Source of the DNA: Isoetes taiwanensis
Taxonomy: Eukaryota; Streptophyta; Lycopodiopsida; Isoetales; Isoetaceae
Reading direction: 5' to 3'
DNA length: 64,000 nt
NCBI GenBank assembly: GCA_021234155.1
Contig: JAJEKV010000008.1
Span: 11,152,740-11,216,739, forward strand
The notes beneath the pieces are model-generated. The model saw nothing but the letters and a program-made list of their open reading frames with translations, ran no database searches and had not been told where the DNA came from. Each line of letters begins with the position of its first letter. Position 1 is the stretch's first letter. The translations under genes and the position numbers were made by a program. Below are positions 11,172 through 22,967 of the stretch, in pieces.

Positions 11172-12279
11172 GAACTTGTTCTGTTAGAATGGATATCAAT
11201 AGCTTTTCTTTTGATTCATGAAACAAAGAAGAAAGTGGAACATGTATGGAGACAAAAACTCTTGTATTACATATCACAAGATATACAACCTGGTCATATC
11301 AGATATGATGCCAATATATACAAGTCTGTTGTTCATGTTTTATATTAACATTAATTTACATTCAAAAATCTGGTCACAACCATGTGAAGCCAATTACATA
11401 CTATTCTCGGGCTGTTTCAATATGTTACTTTCTTGCGGCTTTGTCCATAGCCTGGACATGCCATCTGTATCCTTGTAGCCCTCTGAAAGCATTTGCCTCC
11501 AAACAGCTGTTGTTAGTACATCGGATGGATTGCGTAAAGGATTCTCGCTTCACATCTTGTTGTGTGTCTCGGTGCTATCAACAAACCCTCTAGCCATGGT
11601 TTGAAGTGTCAAGAGACCCGTGTCTTCAACATCACTTTCCCGCCATGAAGGTGGGCATATGCAATTTTCGTTGGGATTGAAGAGCATCTTGTACTTTGAG
11701 TCGTCTACTATTAGTGTGTTCTTTGTTATTCCTGCCCGGATACTTCTCGTGATATAAACTCAATTGGCTTCGGATACAAAGGTTTATCTTCACTTGCTGC
11801 AATCAGGAAAAGGCTGACTCCAAACACGATGGCTTCCATCAAAGGTGAACCTTAAGTCCCTTATCTGCGTCATTGTCAAGATTTTATCCACTACTCTTGA
11901 TAGGTTCCATGGAGCTATTGATGACCATATTCCTACTTCAAAGTGTTCAAATACAAATTCCGTGAATTCGCCTAGGTGGGGCCTTTAAAACAACACTTTC
12001 TTGCCTATTATGTCATAATTTCCAACTAGTGATCATCCGATACCAAAGTCCTATGTATTTGTTTTGCCAAAACATTATTGATATCAAACACTATCAACCT
12101 TTTTCAGACGTACACTGATATGAAAGAACATGCAATTTATCAATAAAGTATGGTGGAGTTGAATAAAAGAGATTGTATTCAAATTCAATGAAAAAATGTG
12201 TATTTTATAATCAAATAGTGTTTAGCATTGACAATAGGGAGAGGCTGTTTCTTAGCAACATTTATTAGTACCAGGTGGT
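11172..12279 (-). other. Coding-like minus-strand remnant downstream of the protease gene
   Basis: Minus-strand segments read FTFDGSHRVWSQPFPDC (about 11850), ITKNTLIVDDSKYKMLFNP (about 11720) and CICPPSWRESDVEDTGLL (about 11640), separated by frame changes. Composition looks like protein-coding sequence, but no family was recognised. It follows the stop of the partner gene at 12280 and may be a third element gene or an alternative 3' end. From 11172 to 11400 nothing was recognised. Confidence 0.3.
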
Positions 12280-15200
12280 CTAATAGGTTCTAAAAGCGAT
12301 TTGAATGTGGTCTAACTCCTGAAGTAGTGCTCGGGTGAGAACATCACGACGATCAGATGCATACTTTGTCAAGAACCAGTTTCGGTAATCTGCAAATGTG
12401 ACAACAATACTTACATAATAAGTATTAAAACCATTTGTTTGCAAGACAAAAGAAGTGAGACACTCACATTGGTAGTTTTACCACACATTTGTGTCTACAA
12501 ACTTCGCATATAAAGCCGCAACATAGAGGCCACATGAATCCCCATCTTTCTGCTGTGGACACTTATGAATCTTCACAACTGGTGAAGGATTTTGTCCATG
12601 CTTCAAAAAAGTGGGACACTCGACACAACCGCGTGCCATAGTGAGGATATGGAGCCTGCAAAAGACCAGATCTATTTTGTAGCAAATGAATGAAAAGAAG
12701 TCGCTAACATGGTATCCAATCTACTCAATATTAATAAAAGGAGATGTGAAATACAAAATACCTCTTAAGTGCAAGCATGTCAACGTCAATGTCCTCGTGG
12801 TAATTGAAGATCCGAATGTTGATGGTGTTCTTACTCTTAGTAAGTGCCATGTTGAAGATGGCCAAAGTGTGATGTTCAAGAACTCTACATAGCATTGGAA
12901 TCATGATCCATCGCACTTCAGCCAATTTATCCCCTGAAGAGCTACCTTTACAATATCTCTTCCACCTTTGAGGTGCCATAGATTTATCTTTTTCGCTTGC
13001 CTTGGCCCATGCCGCAAATTCCATGAAGTCCGATTGGGAAGAACCGGACGTCGGCCTTCTTATCATCTGGAACACAGAGCTGCAGGTACCTATAACAAGT
13101 TGAAAAGGATACAATTACTAACTTGACTTACACATACAAATGAACAAGTTCAAAGTCCAGTACCTGGCATACATATCCACATGCCGGTTGGAAAATTTCC
13201 CACATCCATGTCCAAAGACATCTTGTTCAAATAAATAACACTCCATTTCGTGCAAAGATCCCGGGAAAATCCTTGCCTTCTTGAGCTTCATCATTCGGTT
13301 CAAGAAGGCATCAGATGGCTTTGTATTGAGAATCGCAGCCGGGTTCAATGACCAGTACATTTACACAAATCATCTACATTCGTCTACTACTATCCATATT
13401 ATTTTAAAGTTTTTAACTTGGATACTAGATGTAGAAAAAAAATGTAAGAAATGTAGATCAAGTTACTCAGAGATCATTCTTCCGCTTTCCGCCGATACTT
13501 GTTTCTGAGTCAAGATCCATTTCCTTCCCTACTTTTTTGGTTTCCTCACTCAGATTCTTATTAGGTCCGTAATCCTCGTCGCGAACCTCTTCCTCGATTT
13601 CTCATTGTCGAATTTGGCGTCCTTTGCTATGTCGAAGCAAGTTTTGACACAAACTTAAAAGTATAGGGCTCTACATCTTGATGCTCGGAATATTCCTCTT
13701 CATTAGGACACGTAAAACATAGGATGTCATGGATTTCTCACCGGCTGTACACTAAAATAAAATGCTTTCTTACATTTTCTCTTTGCTTCAATTATCTTCT
13801 TCCGTGGCTTTTTAGGCGTGGAGTTCTTCTTTGGAGTCACATCTTCTGCCACGCCTTTACTTTTGAAGATGTGGCCTTAGCCTGCTCCCTCAATCTCTCG
13901 AAGTTCCCGCTCATAATGTGGAATGTCACCATGCACTGGTGCCGACCTCCTCAACCTTTGTATCACCAGCAGAATAGTGATTTTGCTTTTTCCTTCAATC
14001 ACTGCTTTCTTTCCCTCGGCTACATCTTGCACCTCAATTTTCTTTGGAACCTCCAAAACTGTGAAAACCGAACCAAGAATAAGAAATTGCTTCCTCTGAC
14101 ACAATGCAAATCGAATTTGAAAACAAGCGACCTCGATCCGTGGTGTAATTTCGCCAAGAGTAGTTTTTGGCACTTTGAAGCTCGAAAATAAATCACATAA
14201 CAAATCGGATATCGGCCTCAAACTAATCGGTCTCTAACCGTTTCATACATATCAATAGTCAGACATATTACTAGAACTGATCTACATTGAAGTACTTTGA
14301 GTACATACATATGTAAACAGCTATTTATCCAGATGGAATGTACATGTAATGTACATGAATGTGCTCCAATGTATGCACATGTACACATCACACAGTACAT
14401 AAAATACCTCTAAATGTTCTGCCACAAAACTCAGTACACAACTCCTAATTTTATGTATTTAAGTTCTACATTTAGGACCCTACACTGTGAATGTACAACA
14501 TGTATGTAAGAAACACATATATGTATGACATGCAAGCCAAGGAACTATAAGTATAAAATAACCAGTACACTCCTACATGTCAGAGCAAAACCTTAAGTGC
14601 AAAGAATCTACATGTAAATGGATTCTACATGTAAATGGATTCTACATTGCAAGTAATCCCGGGTGCAACAAATTGAACATAAATCATGAAATATCGCTTA
14701 CCTCCGGTGTATACACACCCAAGGTCTTTGAAATGTTATCGCCCCATTTGCATGCTCTTGGGCGGGATAGTCCAAAGCAGAAATAGAATATGAGAAACGA
14801 AGATATGAAATGAATGCTCGCGATGGAGCAACTAGGATAGGTTCATTATTAGCAAAGCCATTACTGCAAAACACACATCCATGCACAGATATGAATTTTT
14901 CTTCAGCTGGAGAGATCACTAAGCTTGTTTTGGGCTGAAGGAGAATCGCTGCAGAATGCATCATGTACTTATGCATATCATCAAGCCGTCATAAAGACTC
15001 AAACCTGAACTTTGTGGGCCTCCTCAAGTTCCGCAATCCTCTTTTCACATAACTCCTTCTCCGAATGGCTTTCTCCAATGGCTCCTCGAATTCTCTTCAA
15101 AGATTTCTTCCTTCCTGTTTCTATCTCTCATCAAAAGGTCTACCTCCTGCTGCACAGTCTTGATGTCTCTCTTATTCTGCTTAGCGTCGTCGAGAACACT

Positions 15201-15980
15201 ATTGATGTCTTCTTGTATCTGTGCTAGGTCCTCTTCATGTGCATCCTTTCTTCCTGAAATCTTATTTATATTGTCACGTAATTAAATGCTGCTGGATTTT
15301 CAGTTCTTCAACCTTGGATGTCTTTGCTAATTAACTCTCCATGACAACGCCGCAATGTGAGTTTCGCAAATTCAAGCTCTTCCTTAGGGTAAAATCCTTG
15401 CTGAAATTTAGGAACCTTGGATGTGGATTTAGAGGTCGCAATTTCTTCTGTAATAGCAGATTCTTTTGCTCCTCCCTTTGCCAAATCTTTGGCCAAAACT
15501 TTAAAAGTATCCCAATCTACTTTTTTACCTGTCAATTGAAGGGCAAATGCACGAGCAAAGTACTCAGGTACATGGCGATTTGTGACCTCCCGCTTACCAA
15601 AAACAATTTCATAATGTTTGTAGAAGTTCTCGCCCACTCGGCTTCACGCTTAGATTCTTTGAACCCCCGTGATGTCTTTGGGCCCCACCGCTTTCGTCCA
15701 TTATCATTTGTAAATCTGGAAAAATTTCATCCGCATTTACACATCTTACATGCTTTGCTTCCCAACAAATGGTTCTTCACAAATAAGTCTTCTTTTTGGC
15801 CCGGGTTCCTCGAAGTTTGAACCTTCCTCTTGTTTTTTCGGCTTTCTTGCTAGAATCGGCTATTTTCAAATTTTTGTTTAAACTGGTGACTTAGGGAGGC
15901 AAAGGCGCCCATTGCTTGGATTTTGGCAAGGATTTCGAGGAAGAAGAATAGTTCTGATCCGAATTACCGTTGATCACTTT
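12280..15980 (-). pseudogene. Partner gene with coiled coil, RING-like cluster and Ulp1/C48-type protease
   Basis: On the minus strand, from N- to C-terminus: a conserved block FYKHYEIVFGKREV (15.6 kb); a coiled-coil segment QIQEDINSVLDDAKQNKRDI (15.2 kb); a cluster GCVFCSNGFANNEPILVAP then EHSFHIF in the next frame (14.85 kb), matching the RING-like exon of copy 1; and a C48-like domain with ECYLFEQDVFGHGCGKF (13.22 kb), HHTLAIFNMAL (12.85 kb) and CPQQKDGDSCGLYVAAL (12.50-12.56 kb). The final exon ends LLQELDHIQIAFRTY with the stop at 12280-12282. QxxxxxSCG is the oxyanion-Gln/nucleophile-Cys signature of SUMO/Ulp1 proteases. The His is seen (HHT in place of the usual HWT). The Asp position reads IRIFNYHED, perhaps Asp to Asn. 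A TAA at 12478-12480, just after TNVW, and several frame shifts indicate decay. The predicted activity is removal of SUMO or ubiquitin-like tags; the target is unknown. Confidence 0.6.
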
Positions 15981-16103
15981 CGAAACACGTAAAATTGAAC
16001 GGCGGCAAATTTTTTTCCTAAACAGGAAACACTTCGCAATCTCCTGCCCTTGGTATGCAATACAGGAAATTGAGATAACATTATGCTCCCACCTTAGCGC
16101 CCG

Positions 16104-16275
16104 CCGCCTTCTTCACCGCCTTAGCGCCCACCGCCTGAGCGCCCAGGCCCGATCAAGCTCATGTGAGGCTGCAGGGGGATGTTCTCTATCAGCCCGCTCA
16201 CCGCCTTCTTCACCGCCTTAGCGCCCACCGCCTGAGCGCCCAGGCCCGATCAAGCTCATGTGAGGCTGCAGGGGC
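16104..16275. repeat. 97-bp tandem duplication, GC-rich
   Basis: The segment starting CCGCCTTCTTCACCGCCTTA at 16104 recurs at 16201 almost unchanged through GAGGCTGCAGGGG. Flanking sequence between about 15980 and 16100 shows nothing else recognisable. Confidence 0.85.
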
Positions 16276-16795
16276 AATCATCAGCGGAAAACATGGTTAT
16301 GGCATAGTCTGGCATCACCAGCATCAACAGCATCAACAGCCGGGTCTGTTCATGTGAGTCGGCTAGCTTCCAGACAAATCCAGCTTCGGCCACATCAGGG
16401 CTCTAGAGGCCGAGGGTTTTTGGCCCAGTGCAGCAAAATTAGGCGGCCCTTTTGGCTTTGCAATTGACAGCAGCAGCGGAATCCGGCCTCGGCTTCAGGG
16501 AATCACGGCACAGCTCCGACAGATCACGATAGTTCGGCAGAGTCCCTTACTTTGCTTCTGCTTTTGATGCCTACGTTGCCTTGGTGTCTAGTATCTTACC
16601 GTTTTGAACTCTTGATCATCTCTGGCCCCCTTTGTCACTCACACCAGGTTTGGGATTGCCTCTGCTTTCTTTGTCTTTGCCCTTGGAGATACTTCTGTTT
16701 TGTGGCCCATATCCTACAGTTTCGATTCCTTGAAGCTTGGAGCTCCTTTCTTTTCTTATAAGCAGTTCTGCTGGCCCATCCTCTTGTTGCTCTGA

Positions 16796-17752
16796 ATGGC
16801 TCGTCAGATCAAACGCATGGCCAGGGAGACCCGTAAAGAAAAGAACCTCGTTAGGCTGCCGGAGCCAGTCTTAAATAGGCCCTATGACCCGAATTGCGCC
16901 ATATCTCCGTGCAGCCCCATCATTTGGGCCTCGGGCCCTATTTTGGCGAGACCCGGACACACCCCCAGACACGCGAACCCGCTCCGGATGCATCTTTGGT
17001 CGCGGCCTTGACCAGATTAATGCTCTCGATCCATTGTTTGCCTCCGATTTTTGCTGGTCGAGATCCGCGACGATCCAATCGACAAGTCCACACTCCACAG
17101 CACATCGGCTCCATTGCCCTTGGGAAGCCGGGTCCGGCTTCTAGAGATGCCGCGCATGCCGGGCGGGAGCTGATTCGGTAAAGACGGTAGTGCTACACTG
17201 CAGCCTCCCCTGGGGTTAGCGCCCGAGCATGTGGATGCTACGCCCCGTGCCGATGATACCACGCCTGTGCCCACACGGCCGTCATCCGAGGGTTGTTTGC
17301 CCACTGCACAGGTCCCGCTTTCGAAGCCTGACCAGGCCACAGTGCACCCGTTAGCCTTGAACCTACGCATTGTGGGTTTGGAGGAAGCAAGCGACACTCC
17401 TGGGGCAGTTGAGGTGACCCGTTTCTTTGCAGAGGTGATGCACGTACAGGCAGATGGCATTCTCTCGGCTCGTCGAGTTGGAGCAAAAAGACGGCCGACC
17501 GGGCCCCCGCCATTTGCTAGTCGGGCCGGGGATGCTTTATCCAAGCTGCACATCCTCCGCCATGGCAATCACTTGCAAGGGACCTCCTTCTCAGTCCAGG
17601 AAGACCTTACCCCAGCACAGCTCTGCCGACGGAAGGAGGAATTATGTCGAGTCCGCGAGGCTCGTCTGCACCGGAAGTGGGCTGTGTATAGAGGCGGCCA
17701 GGCTGTCATTCGGGATCACTGGCCACTTGATCCATGGGCAATGTCTGTGTAG
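16796..17752 (+). pseudogene. LINE ORF1-like nucleic-acid-binding protein, frameshifted
   Basis: ATG 16796 opens MARQIKRMARETRKEK; after a frame change the second half (17231-17752) runs uninterrupted. This half contains NLRIVGLEEASDTPGAVEV, FFAEVMHVQADGILSARRVG and a C-terminal block FSVQEDLTPAQLCRRKEEL...REARLHRKWAVYRGGQAVI. That arrangement (RRM-like fold followed by a basic C-terminal domain with LR..N..G..F...DLT) is characteristic of L1-type ORF1 proteins, which coat LINE RNA. The stop is TAG at 17750-17752. No ORF2 follows. Confidence 0.6.
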
Positions 17753-17956
17753 CTGATTTGACTCCGAGATCTGCTTGGGCTTATGCCCTTTTGTTTTGTT
17801 TTATTCTAGTATTGTGATTTGCTACGGGGCATAGTCCCCCGAGTTCTCTGTACTGGGGCTAGTCCCCACGTTTGATTTTGGCTTCGGCCTTTTTGGTTTG
17901 GTCACGGGGCTTGGTCCCCGAGTTTCAGTCTGGGCTTCTGCCCTCTCTTTTGTATT

Positions 17957-18025
17957 GGGTCCCATAACCCGATTGGGTTCCGCGGACGTTAAAAATTTCT
18001 TCCTTCCTTCCTTCCTTCCTTCCTC
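17957..18025 (+). repeat. LINE 3' end with (TTCC)n tail
   Basis: GGGTCCCATAACCCGATTGG, then CCGCGGACGTTAAAAATT, is followed by seven TTCC units. The same 3' end is found at 24420-24476 (plus), 28196-28252 (minus) and 33171-33238 (minus) with different microsatellite tails. Confidence 0.8.
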
Positions 18026-18197
18026 CGAAAAATTGCAATGAAGGTCCGTTCTGGTTGCCACTGCCACTCATAATTTTGAATTGCTGACGTGGCTACTCCT
18101 AATCATTACATATCCCAACTAACTAAAATTCAAAAAAATAACAAAAACGGGTGCCTACATGCCCTACATTATACATAATGTAAGGGCATTTTTTTTA

Positions 18198-18220
18198 GAC
18201 ACCCTAGCTTTCTTTTACCC
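18198..18220 (-). repeat. Right TIR of transposon copy 2
   Basis: The 23 bp end in AGCTTTCTTTTACCC and are an exact inverted match to 7148-7170. TACT follows at 18221-18224. The 170 bp between the LINE tail and this TIR show no gene. Confidence 0.85.
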
Positions 18221-18306
18221 TACTATCAGTTTGACTCAATGGCCAGAGTGATCTGATAACCTAAGAAGTAACCATATGCGTTGTATTATTTTGTATAGGA
18301 GTTCAA

Positions 18307-21060
18307 TATAGAATAGAATAGAATAGAATGGAATAGAATATACATTATTGTTCCTTGTGCCCTGAGGCCTCTGGACTTATGTAGCATGGGCGAGCTCCCT
18401 AATGGGTGCTACTAGCACATCACGCTGGTTTATTGTAGCCTTTTCTGAAGGCTTCCTTATTTCTATTAATACCGGCATCCCGCTTTGAATCGGCATCATG
18501 GCTGTGCAGAGATGCGTCGTTATCAATCAGCTTTAAGTTGAGCGTTTCTTGGGCAACTATGACTCGCCTCTCGGGCGGCTCATAACACAAGCCCTTTTTC
18601 TTTATGTACTTCCCGGTGTCTGGTCTTCATTTCCCGTATTGCGTCTGCCAAATCTCTCATTGTTTCTGTCCTTACCATCATGGCGTGTACGGGCTGCCCC
18701 CATCTTATGTTTCTGTATTTGTTTCTAATGTCTCCATATATTGGGCACTCATTGAGCATGTGATTCTCGTCCTCCACTTCCCCACTGTCACAAATTCTGT
18801 ATATCCAGTCGTCTTTCTCTACTCTCCTCCATCTGTCCTTTTCAATTCTTAGATCATGGCTCCCCATCCTAAATCTCGCTAGGGTATCTTTCCTTGTTTT
18901 CCCTAGTAGATTATCTCGGTACATCTGCTGTCCTATCTGTTGTTCTGGATTGAAGACTGTCATAGGCCAAAGTGTCTTGGGTGCTGTGTGTCTTTGCAGC
19001 CATGCTCGCGTAGCCCTGTCTGTCCAGTCCTCATTCTATTTACCTACGTCCACCAGGTCGCTCAGATTCATCCCCATTTCTCTGGTCCACACTGCCACAT
19101 CCTTAAACCATCTGCTGCTCGCGATGATGTGTGATTTTGCTGACTCGCTGATCACGATACTCGATAGTTTATTTGGTTTCCCGCCTGCATTATCTCTTAT
19201 GAGATATCTTATAGTCTTCTACCATGCCCTCACCTCCATTGGTTTCTGCCCTCTCTCGTATACTATGGCTGTTAGTGGTGTATTTGTTCTCATCTTAAAT
19301 TCCTGTTTATGCCACTGTCTAAGGATCCCTTCCTATTTTTCCCATTTCTTGTCTGTTAATCCCGGTCCCCAAGCTTCAGCCCCATATAGCTGCGTCGTCA
19401 CGGCCACTGCACTGAACAGGTAGCATTTTATCTCCCAGTCTATTATTCTATTTTTGTTACAGAAATTTTTCATATTAAAGTAACTCCCAATGGCTGATTG
19501 GAATCTCGTATCTGCCCCTTTAGCCCATTTCCTGTTACTTGATACAATTCCTTGTTTATGGGAAGCTAAACTACTGAACAACTGCATCTTATTTGAATAT
19601 CAAGAACCAAGTACAATATATGTATCAAACTGATTGTTTACACGGTTAACCACCCAACCGGATCCACAGGGTTTTCTTGGCAAATTGGCAATCATAAACA
19701 ATCATGGCAAAGTATATCTCTGACTCTGGCTCACCAGCCGTCCGTAACAACTCTACATAGCCACGGCTTTAACTCAATCTCAGCTCAGGGCTTTATAAGT
19801 TAAGCCTTCAAGGAATTTGCACAGCAGAATCGAATAGTCTCCCTATAAACATTTCGGAACTCCACTTGGGCCTTTCATTACAGAGGAGCAGGTATCAGCG
19901 TCGATTGATTCATATCTTCTTCCTTGGTTACAGCTTGGCGGCCGGCCTTTCTAACTCATACGAGCCAAAACTGCAGAGCTCTTCTGCCCACTGCAGATCA
20001 AGAATAGATGATCTCCCTCTCTACTGCGGCCACAGGGGTATTTTCTGCTCCAGCTACCCTTGCCGGGTTAAACAGCTACAGAGGTGATCAGTCCGGATTT
20101 CCAGGCATTTTTGGCCGATGCCGCTCACCCATTAGTCGCCCCTACTCTCCTGCTATCAGATCGATGCCTCCTATATAGCTGGATTCGGCCTTTTTTATCA
20201 GGAAAAGGTATTGACAAATATACCTCGATCCAATCTTCCTTTTTGAGTTGCGCTGGCCCTCTTCTATTAGCTAGAAAGCTTCTGTTACAGTCTCGACCCC
20301 CTTAATTAGATAACCCTTTTTCTCCATGACCACGACCCATCTTTGGGTCGCATCCTTAACCCCAATAAAAGTCAATGCTCCTTTGTTGTTCAATAGTTCA
20401 CAACTATGTCCATGTCTCTTAATAATATTCCTTGCCCACTAGGCAACAACTAGAGATATTTAACTTTGCCATATTTTTGCCATGCCCCCATAACCCTGGC
20501 GCCGTGGACCACTCCCCCGTGCTTGACCCTGTATCAGTTACCGAAGATGACTATTTTGGTCTTTGCAAGGTTTACTGTTAACCCTATCTTTTCGCAGAAG
20601 ATCTCTGGTAGTTTCAGTAATCTATGCATTCCCTTGTTTTTTGTAGCCATCATGCTCAGGTCATCAGCATATAACATGATGGGTACCTTGGTTTCCCCTA
20701 GTGTAGGAGCATCCATGTCCCCTTGTTGTTCTACTATGAAGTCTTGTAATGCATCTATGTATATTCCGAACAATGTGGGGATAACGGGCATCCCTACTTT
20801 ACTCCCGTGTCGCGATTTATTGCCTTTCCCTCCTCTTCCATTTTTGCATATACATTGTGATACAATCTTGCAATTGCTCCTACCATATCTCTTGGTGCGT
20901 GCATATCTATGAGTCTCTCCATGAGCTTCATCCTCGGTACTGTGTCAAAAGCCTTTCTAAAGTCCACAAAGCAACATATTACTTTCTTCCCCTGGATTCT
21001 ATTCTGCTCTATTAATATCCGGAGGGTTGTGATATCTGAATAAGGGTCTTTGTAAAAGAG
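18307..21060 (-). pseudogene. LINE ORF2 fragment (reverse transcriptase to C-terminal zinc region), interrupted
   Basis: On the minus strand the RT reads CCFVDFRKAFDTVPR (20.95 kb), then PTLFGIYIDALQDF, MLYADDLSMMA (catalytic YADD, 20.67 kb) and GLTVNLAKTKIVIFGN; the ORF2 C-terminal part follows at 19.33-19.59 kb (LYGAEAWGPGLTD) and 18.58-18.96 kb (ARFRMGSHDLRIEKDRW, then CDSGEVEDENHMLNECP, a zinc-type C-x-C/H pattern). The 3' end at 18307-18340 is (GAATA)n, i.e. (TATTC)n on the element strand. The endonuclease is missing (5'-truncated), and a foreign segment splits the frame at about 19600-20525. Confidence 0.75.
19600..20525. mobile_element. Insertion splitting the LINE; probable solo LTR or other repeat
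   Basis: RT-derived frames stop at about 19590 and resume at about 20534, so this roughly 0.93-kb segment was inserted later. It carries a TATA-like stretch (CAGCTATATAGGAGGC, minus) and the string GGTTAACCACCCAACCGG (about 19640), which recurs in reverse orientation near 55810 with flanking similarity. That suggests a dispersed LTR. Ends and target duplication were not resolved. Short open frames here are not convincing. Confidence 0.35.
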
Positions 21061-21149
21061 AGAAAAAAAAAAGAAAGCACATTTCTTACTATATTTTTTG
21101 GCTAATATTAAATCAACTGCCTCTTGATTATGCATGAAATTCAAAAATG

Positions 21150-21671
21150 TATTAGCACTAATTAAGCAATATTGATCCTGCTTAATCCAACCGCTCGAAA
21201 TTCTTGGATCTTAGAGCTTCTTAAATCTTAGAACTTGAATAGGAATTCTCTACATCCGAATGATCCTTTACTTATCATTGCAATGGGGAATGCACAGGCA
21301 TCAGATTGTTGCCAGATTTTTATTTCATATAATCTTATTTCTATTTCATTCTTGTTAAAAATACATACAGAACCTGGGATATAAAAATCCAAAGCCAAAA
21401 CTTAAGAACCTACACTCTTCTCACTTCAGCCCGGATTTCACAAAGGTTTAAGTTGCACTCTTAGCCTAATTTGCCACAATGCGCTCTACAATAGGACGGG
21501 GTAATGTGCGGCCACAGTAATCTCAATGCTACATGCAACACAACTCTCTAGACTAGAGAGGACATAACACTTAAATATGGCACTAGCTATAAACATATAA
21601 CAAGATTTCATACAATGTGCTCCAACTTTTGGGCGCATCCACAAAAGTTAAGCTACTACTAAGGTATTACA
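21150..21671 (-). repeat. 3' LTR (part) of a chromovirus
   Basis: The minus-strand start TGTAATACCTTAGTAG at 21671 follows the end of the chromodomain frame and a purine-rich AAGGTGAGAA. About 190 bp (21470-21671) match 32270-32485, where the start reads TGTAATGACCCTAGTAGC. The left boundary is uncertain. Confidence 0.5.
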
Positions 21672-22967
21672 TTCTCACCTTGTAGAATTCAATTCATGTC
21701 CTCATGAGTTACTTGAAAAGACGGTAATATCTCCTTGGACTTGTTAGCATCTTCCCATGTCGCATCTTCTTGAGGATATCCTGGTCATTGTAATAGATAT
21801 TCCTGAATGATCCTGCCCCTTAGCACTTTAACATCAAGTTGAAAATTCTTTAAGGTTGTATTGCGACTGTTTTCTCAACTGCGACCAAATTATTCTCTGA
21901 TAGTACATGGGACCGATCGGCTTAATATTTGCGTAAATTGCTAACATGGAATACATTATATACTTTGACTTCAGCAGGCAGTTCCAATTGGTATGCAACT
22001 CTTCCTATTTCCTGAATGATCTTGAAAGGTCCTGCATACCTAGACGCCAGTTTTCCAGCTTTCTTAAATTTCAAGGTGCCCTGCTTAAGATTAATCCTAA
22101 GGAATACGATATTACCCTTTTGAAAATTTAGGGGTCTTCTTCTCTTATCTGCATATTGCTTATGTCGATTCTGCGTTGTAGCAATATTATGCCTGATAAT
22201 TCTGAGCTATGTTCCAATATCTTCTCCTATGGTCTAGACCAAATCTACTTTACACTTTGGACTACACCAGGTCAATGGGTGTCTACATTTCTGTCTGTAA
22301 ACTAGTTTAAGTGGACGCATCTTTATGGAGTCCTGATATATGTTGTTGTAAGCAAATTTTGCTAAAGTATAGGTAGGACTCCCAAGAGTGTGGATGTGCT
22401 GGCACATACATCTGAAGCATGTTTTCCAAGACCTGATTAACTCTTTCCACCTGGCCATCCGTTTGAGGATGATATGCAGTGCTCATTCACAATTGGGTCC
22501 CAACACCTTGGAACAAGGCTTGCTAAAACTGACCAACAAAGCAGGAGTCTCTGTGAGACACGATAACTTAAGACATTTCATATAGACGGAATACATCTTT
22601 GATAAAAGCCTTAGCAATATCTGCCATAGTGGTCATGGTTTTTGTGGATATAAAATGATCTTGCTTAATGAGACGATTCATTACTATGTAAATGGAATCA
22701 TATCCCGCTTGAATCTTGAGCAAGTGCACAATAAAATCTATACAGATACTTTCCCATTTGCATCAGAAAAAATATCCAACAATTACAATTCACTGGCAAT
22801 CTTCTGGTGAGAAGCTTTCACTTTTTAACATGGCAAAGATCTGGCCATGTAATTTTCATGCCGGGCCAAAAGAACCATTTACAATTGGGAGAGTTTTTTG
22901 AATTCCAGGATGACCCGATATTGGATTGTCATGAGCTTCTTTCAGTATTTGTTGTTTAAGCTCTGCC

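Larger units (their letters stand above)
16276..18025 (+). mobile_element. ORF1-only LINE derivative (HAL1-like), inserted in transposon copy 2
   Basis: This plus-strand unit contains an ORF1-type reading frame, then a 3' UTR rich in CGGGGCTTGGTCCCCG-type palindromes, and ends in the LINE tail GGGTCCCATAACCCGATTGG...GCGGACGTTAAAA followed by (TTCC)n. No endonuclease or reverse transcriptase sequence lies between ORF1 and the tail. The 5' boundary is uncertain (16275-16550). It lies just inside the right TIR of the 11-kb element. Confidence 0.55.
7148..18220 (+). mobile_element. 11.07-kb TIR DNA transposon, copy 2, with two convergent genes
   Basis: The ends are perfect 23-bp inverted repeats (7148-7170 and 18198-18220, starting GGGTAAAAGAAAGCTAGG), flanked by the 4-bp direct repeat TACT (7144-7147, 18221-18224). 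Inside are a DDE-transposase-like gene (plus, 7462-10575), a 184-bp tandem array, a Ulp1/RING-like partner gene (minus, 12280-15980) and a later LINE insertion (16.3-18.0 kb). A 311-bp MITE at 62562 has the same TIR motif and another 4-bp duplication, which independently supports these termini. Sola-type elements are one known group with 4-bp duplications, but assignment is not possible by eye. Both genes carry frameshifts or stops, so this copy is likely dead. Confidence 0.75.

Noticed and set aside
15380..15400. GGGTAAAA string as an internal TIR
   Set aside because: Only the first eight bases match the family, and it lies in coding-like sequence of the partner gene.
20466..20912. 148-codon plus-strand open frame
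   Set aside because: It is antisense to the reverse transcriptase (YADD and FVDF blocks) on the minus strand.
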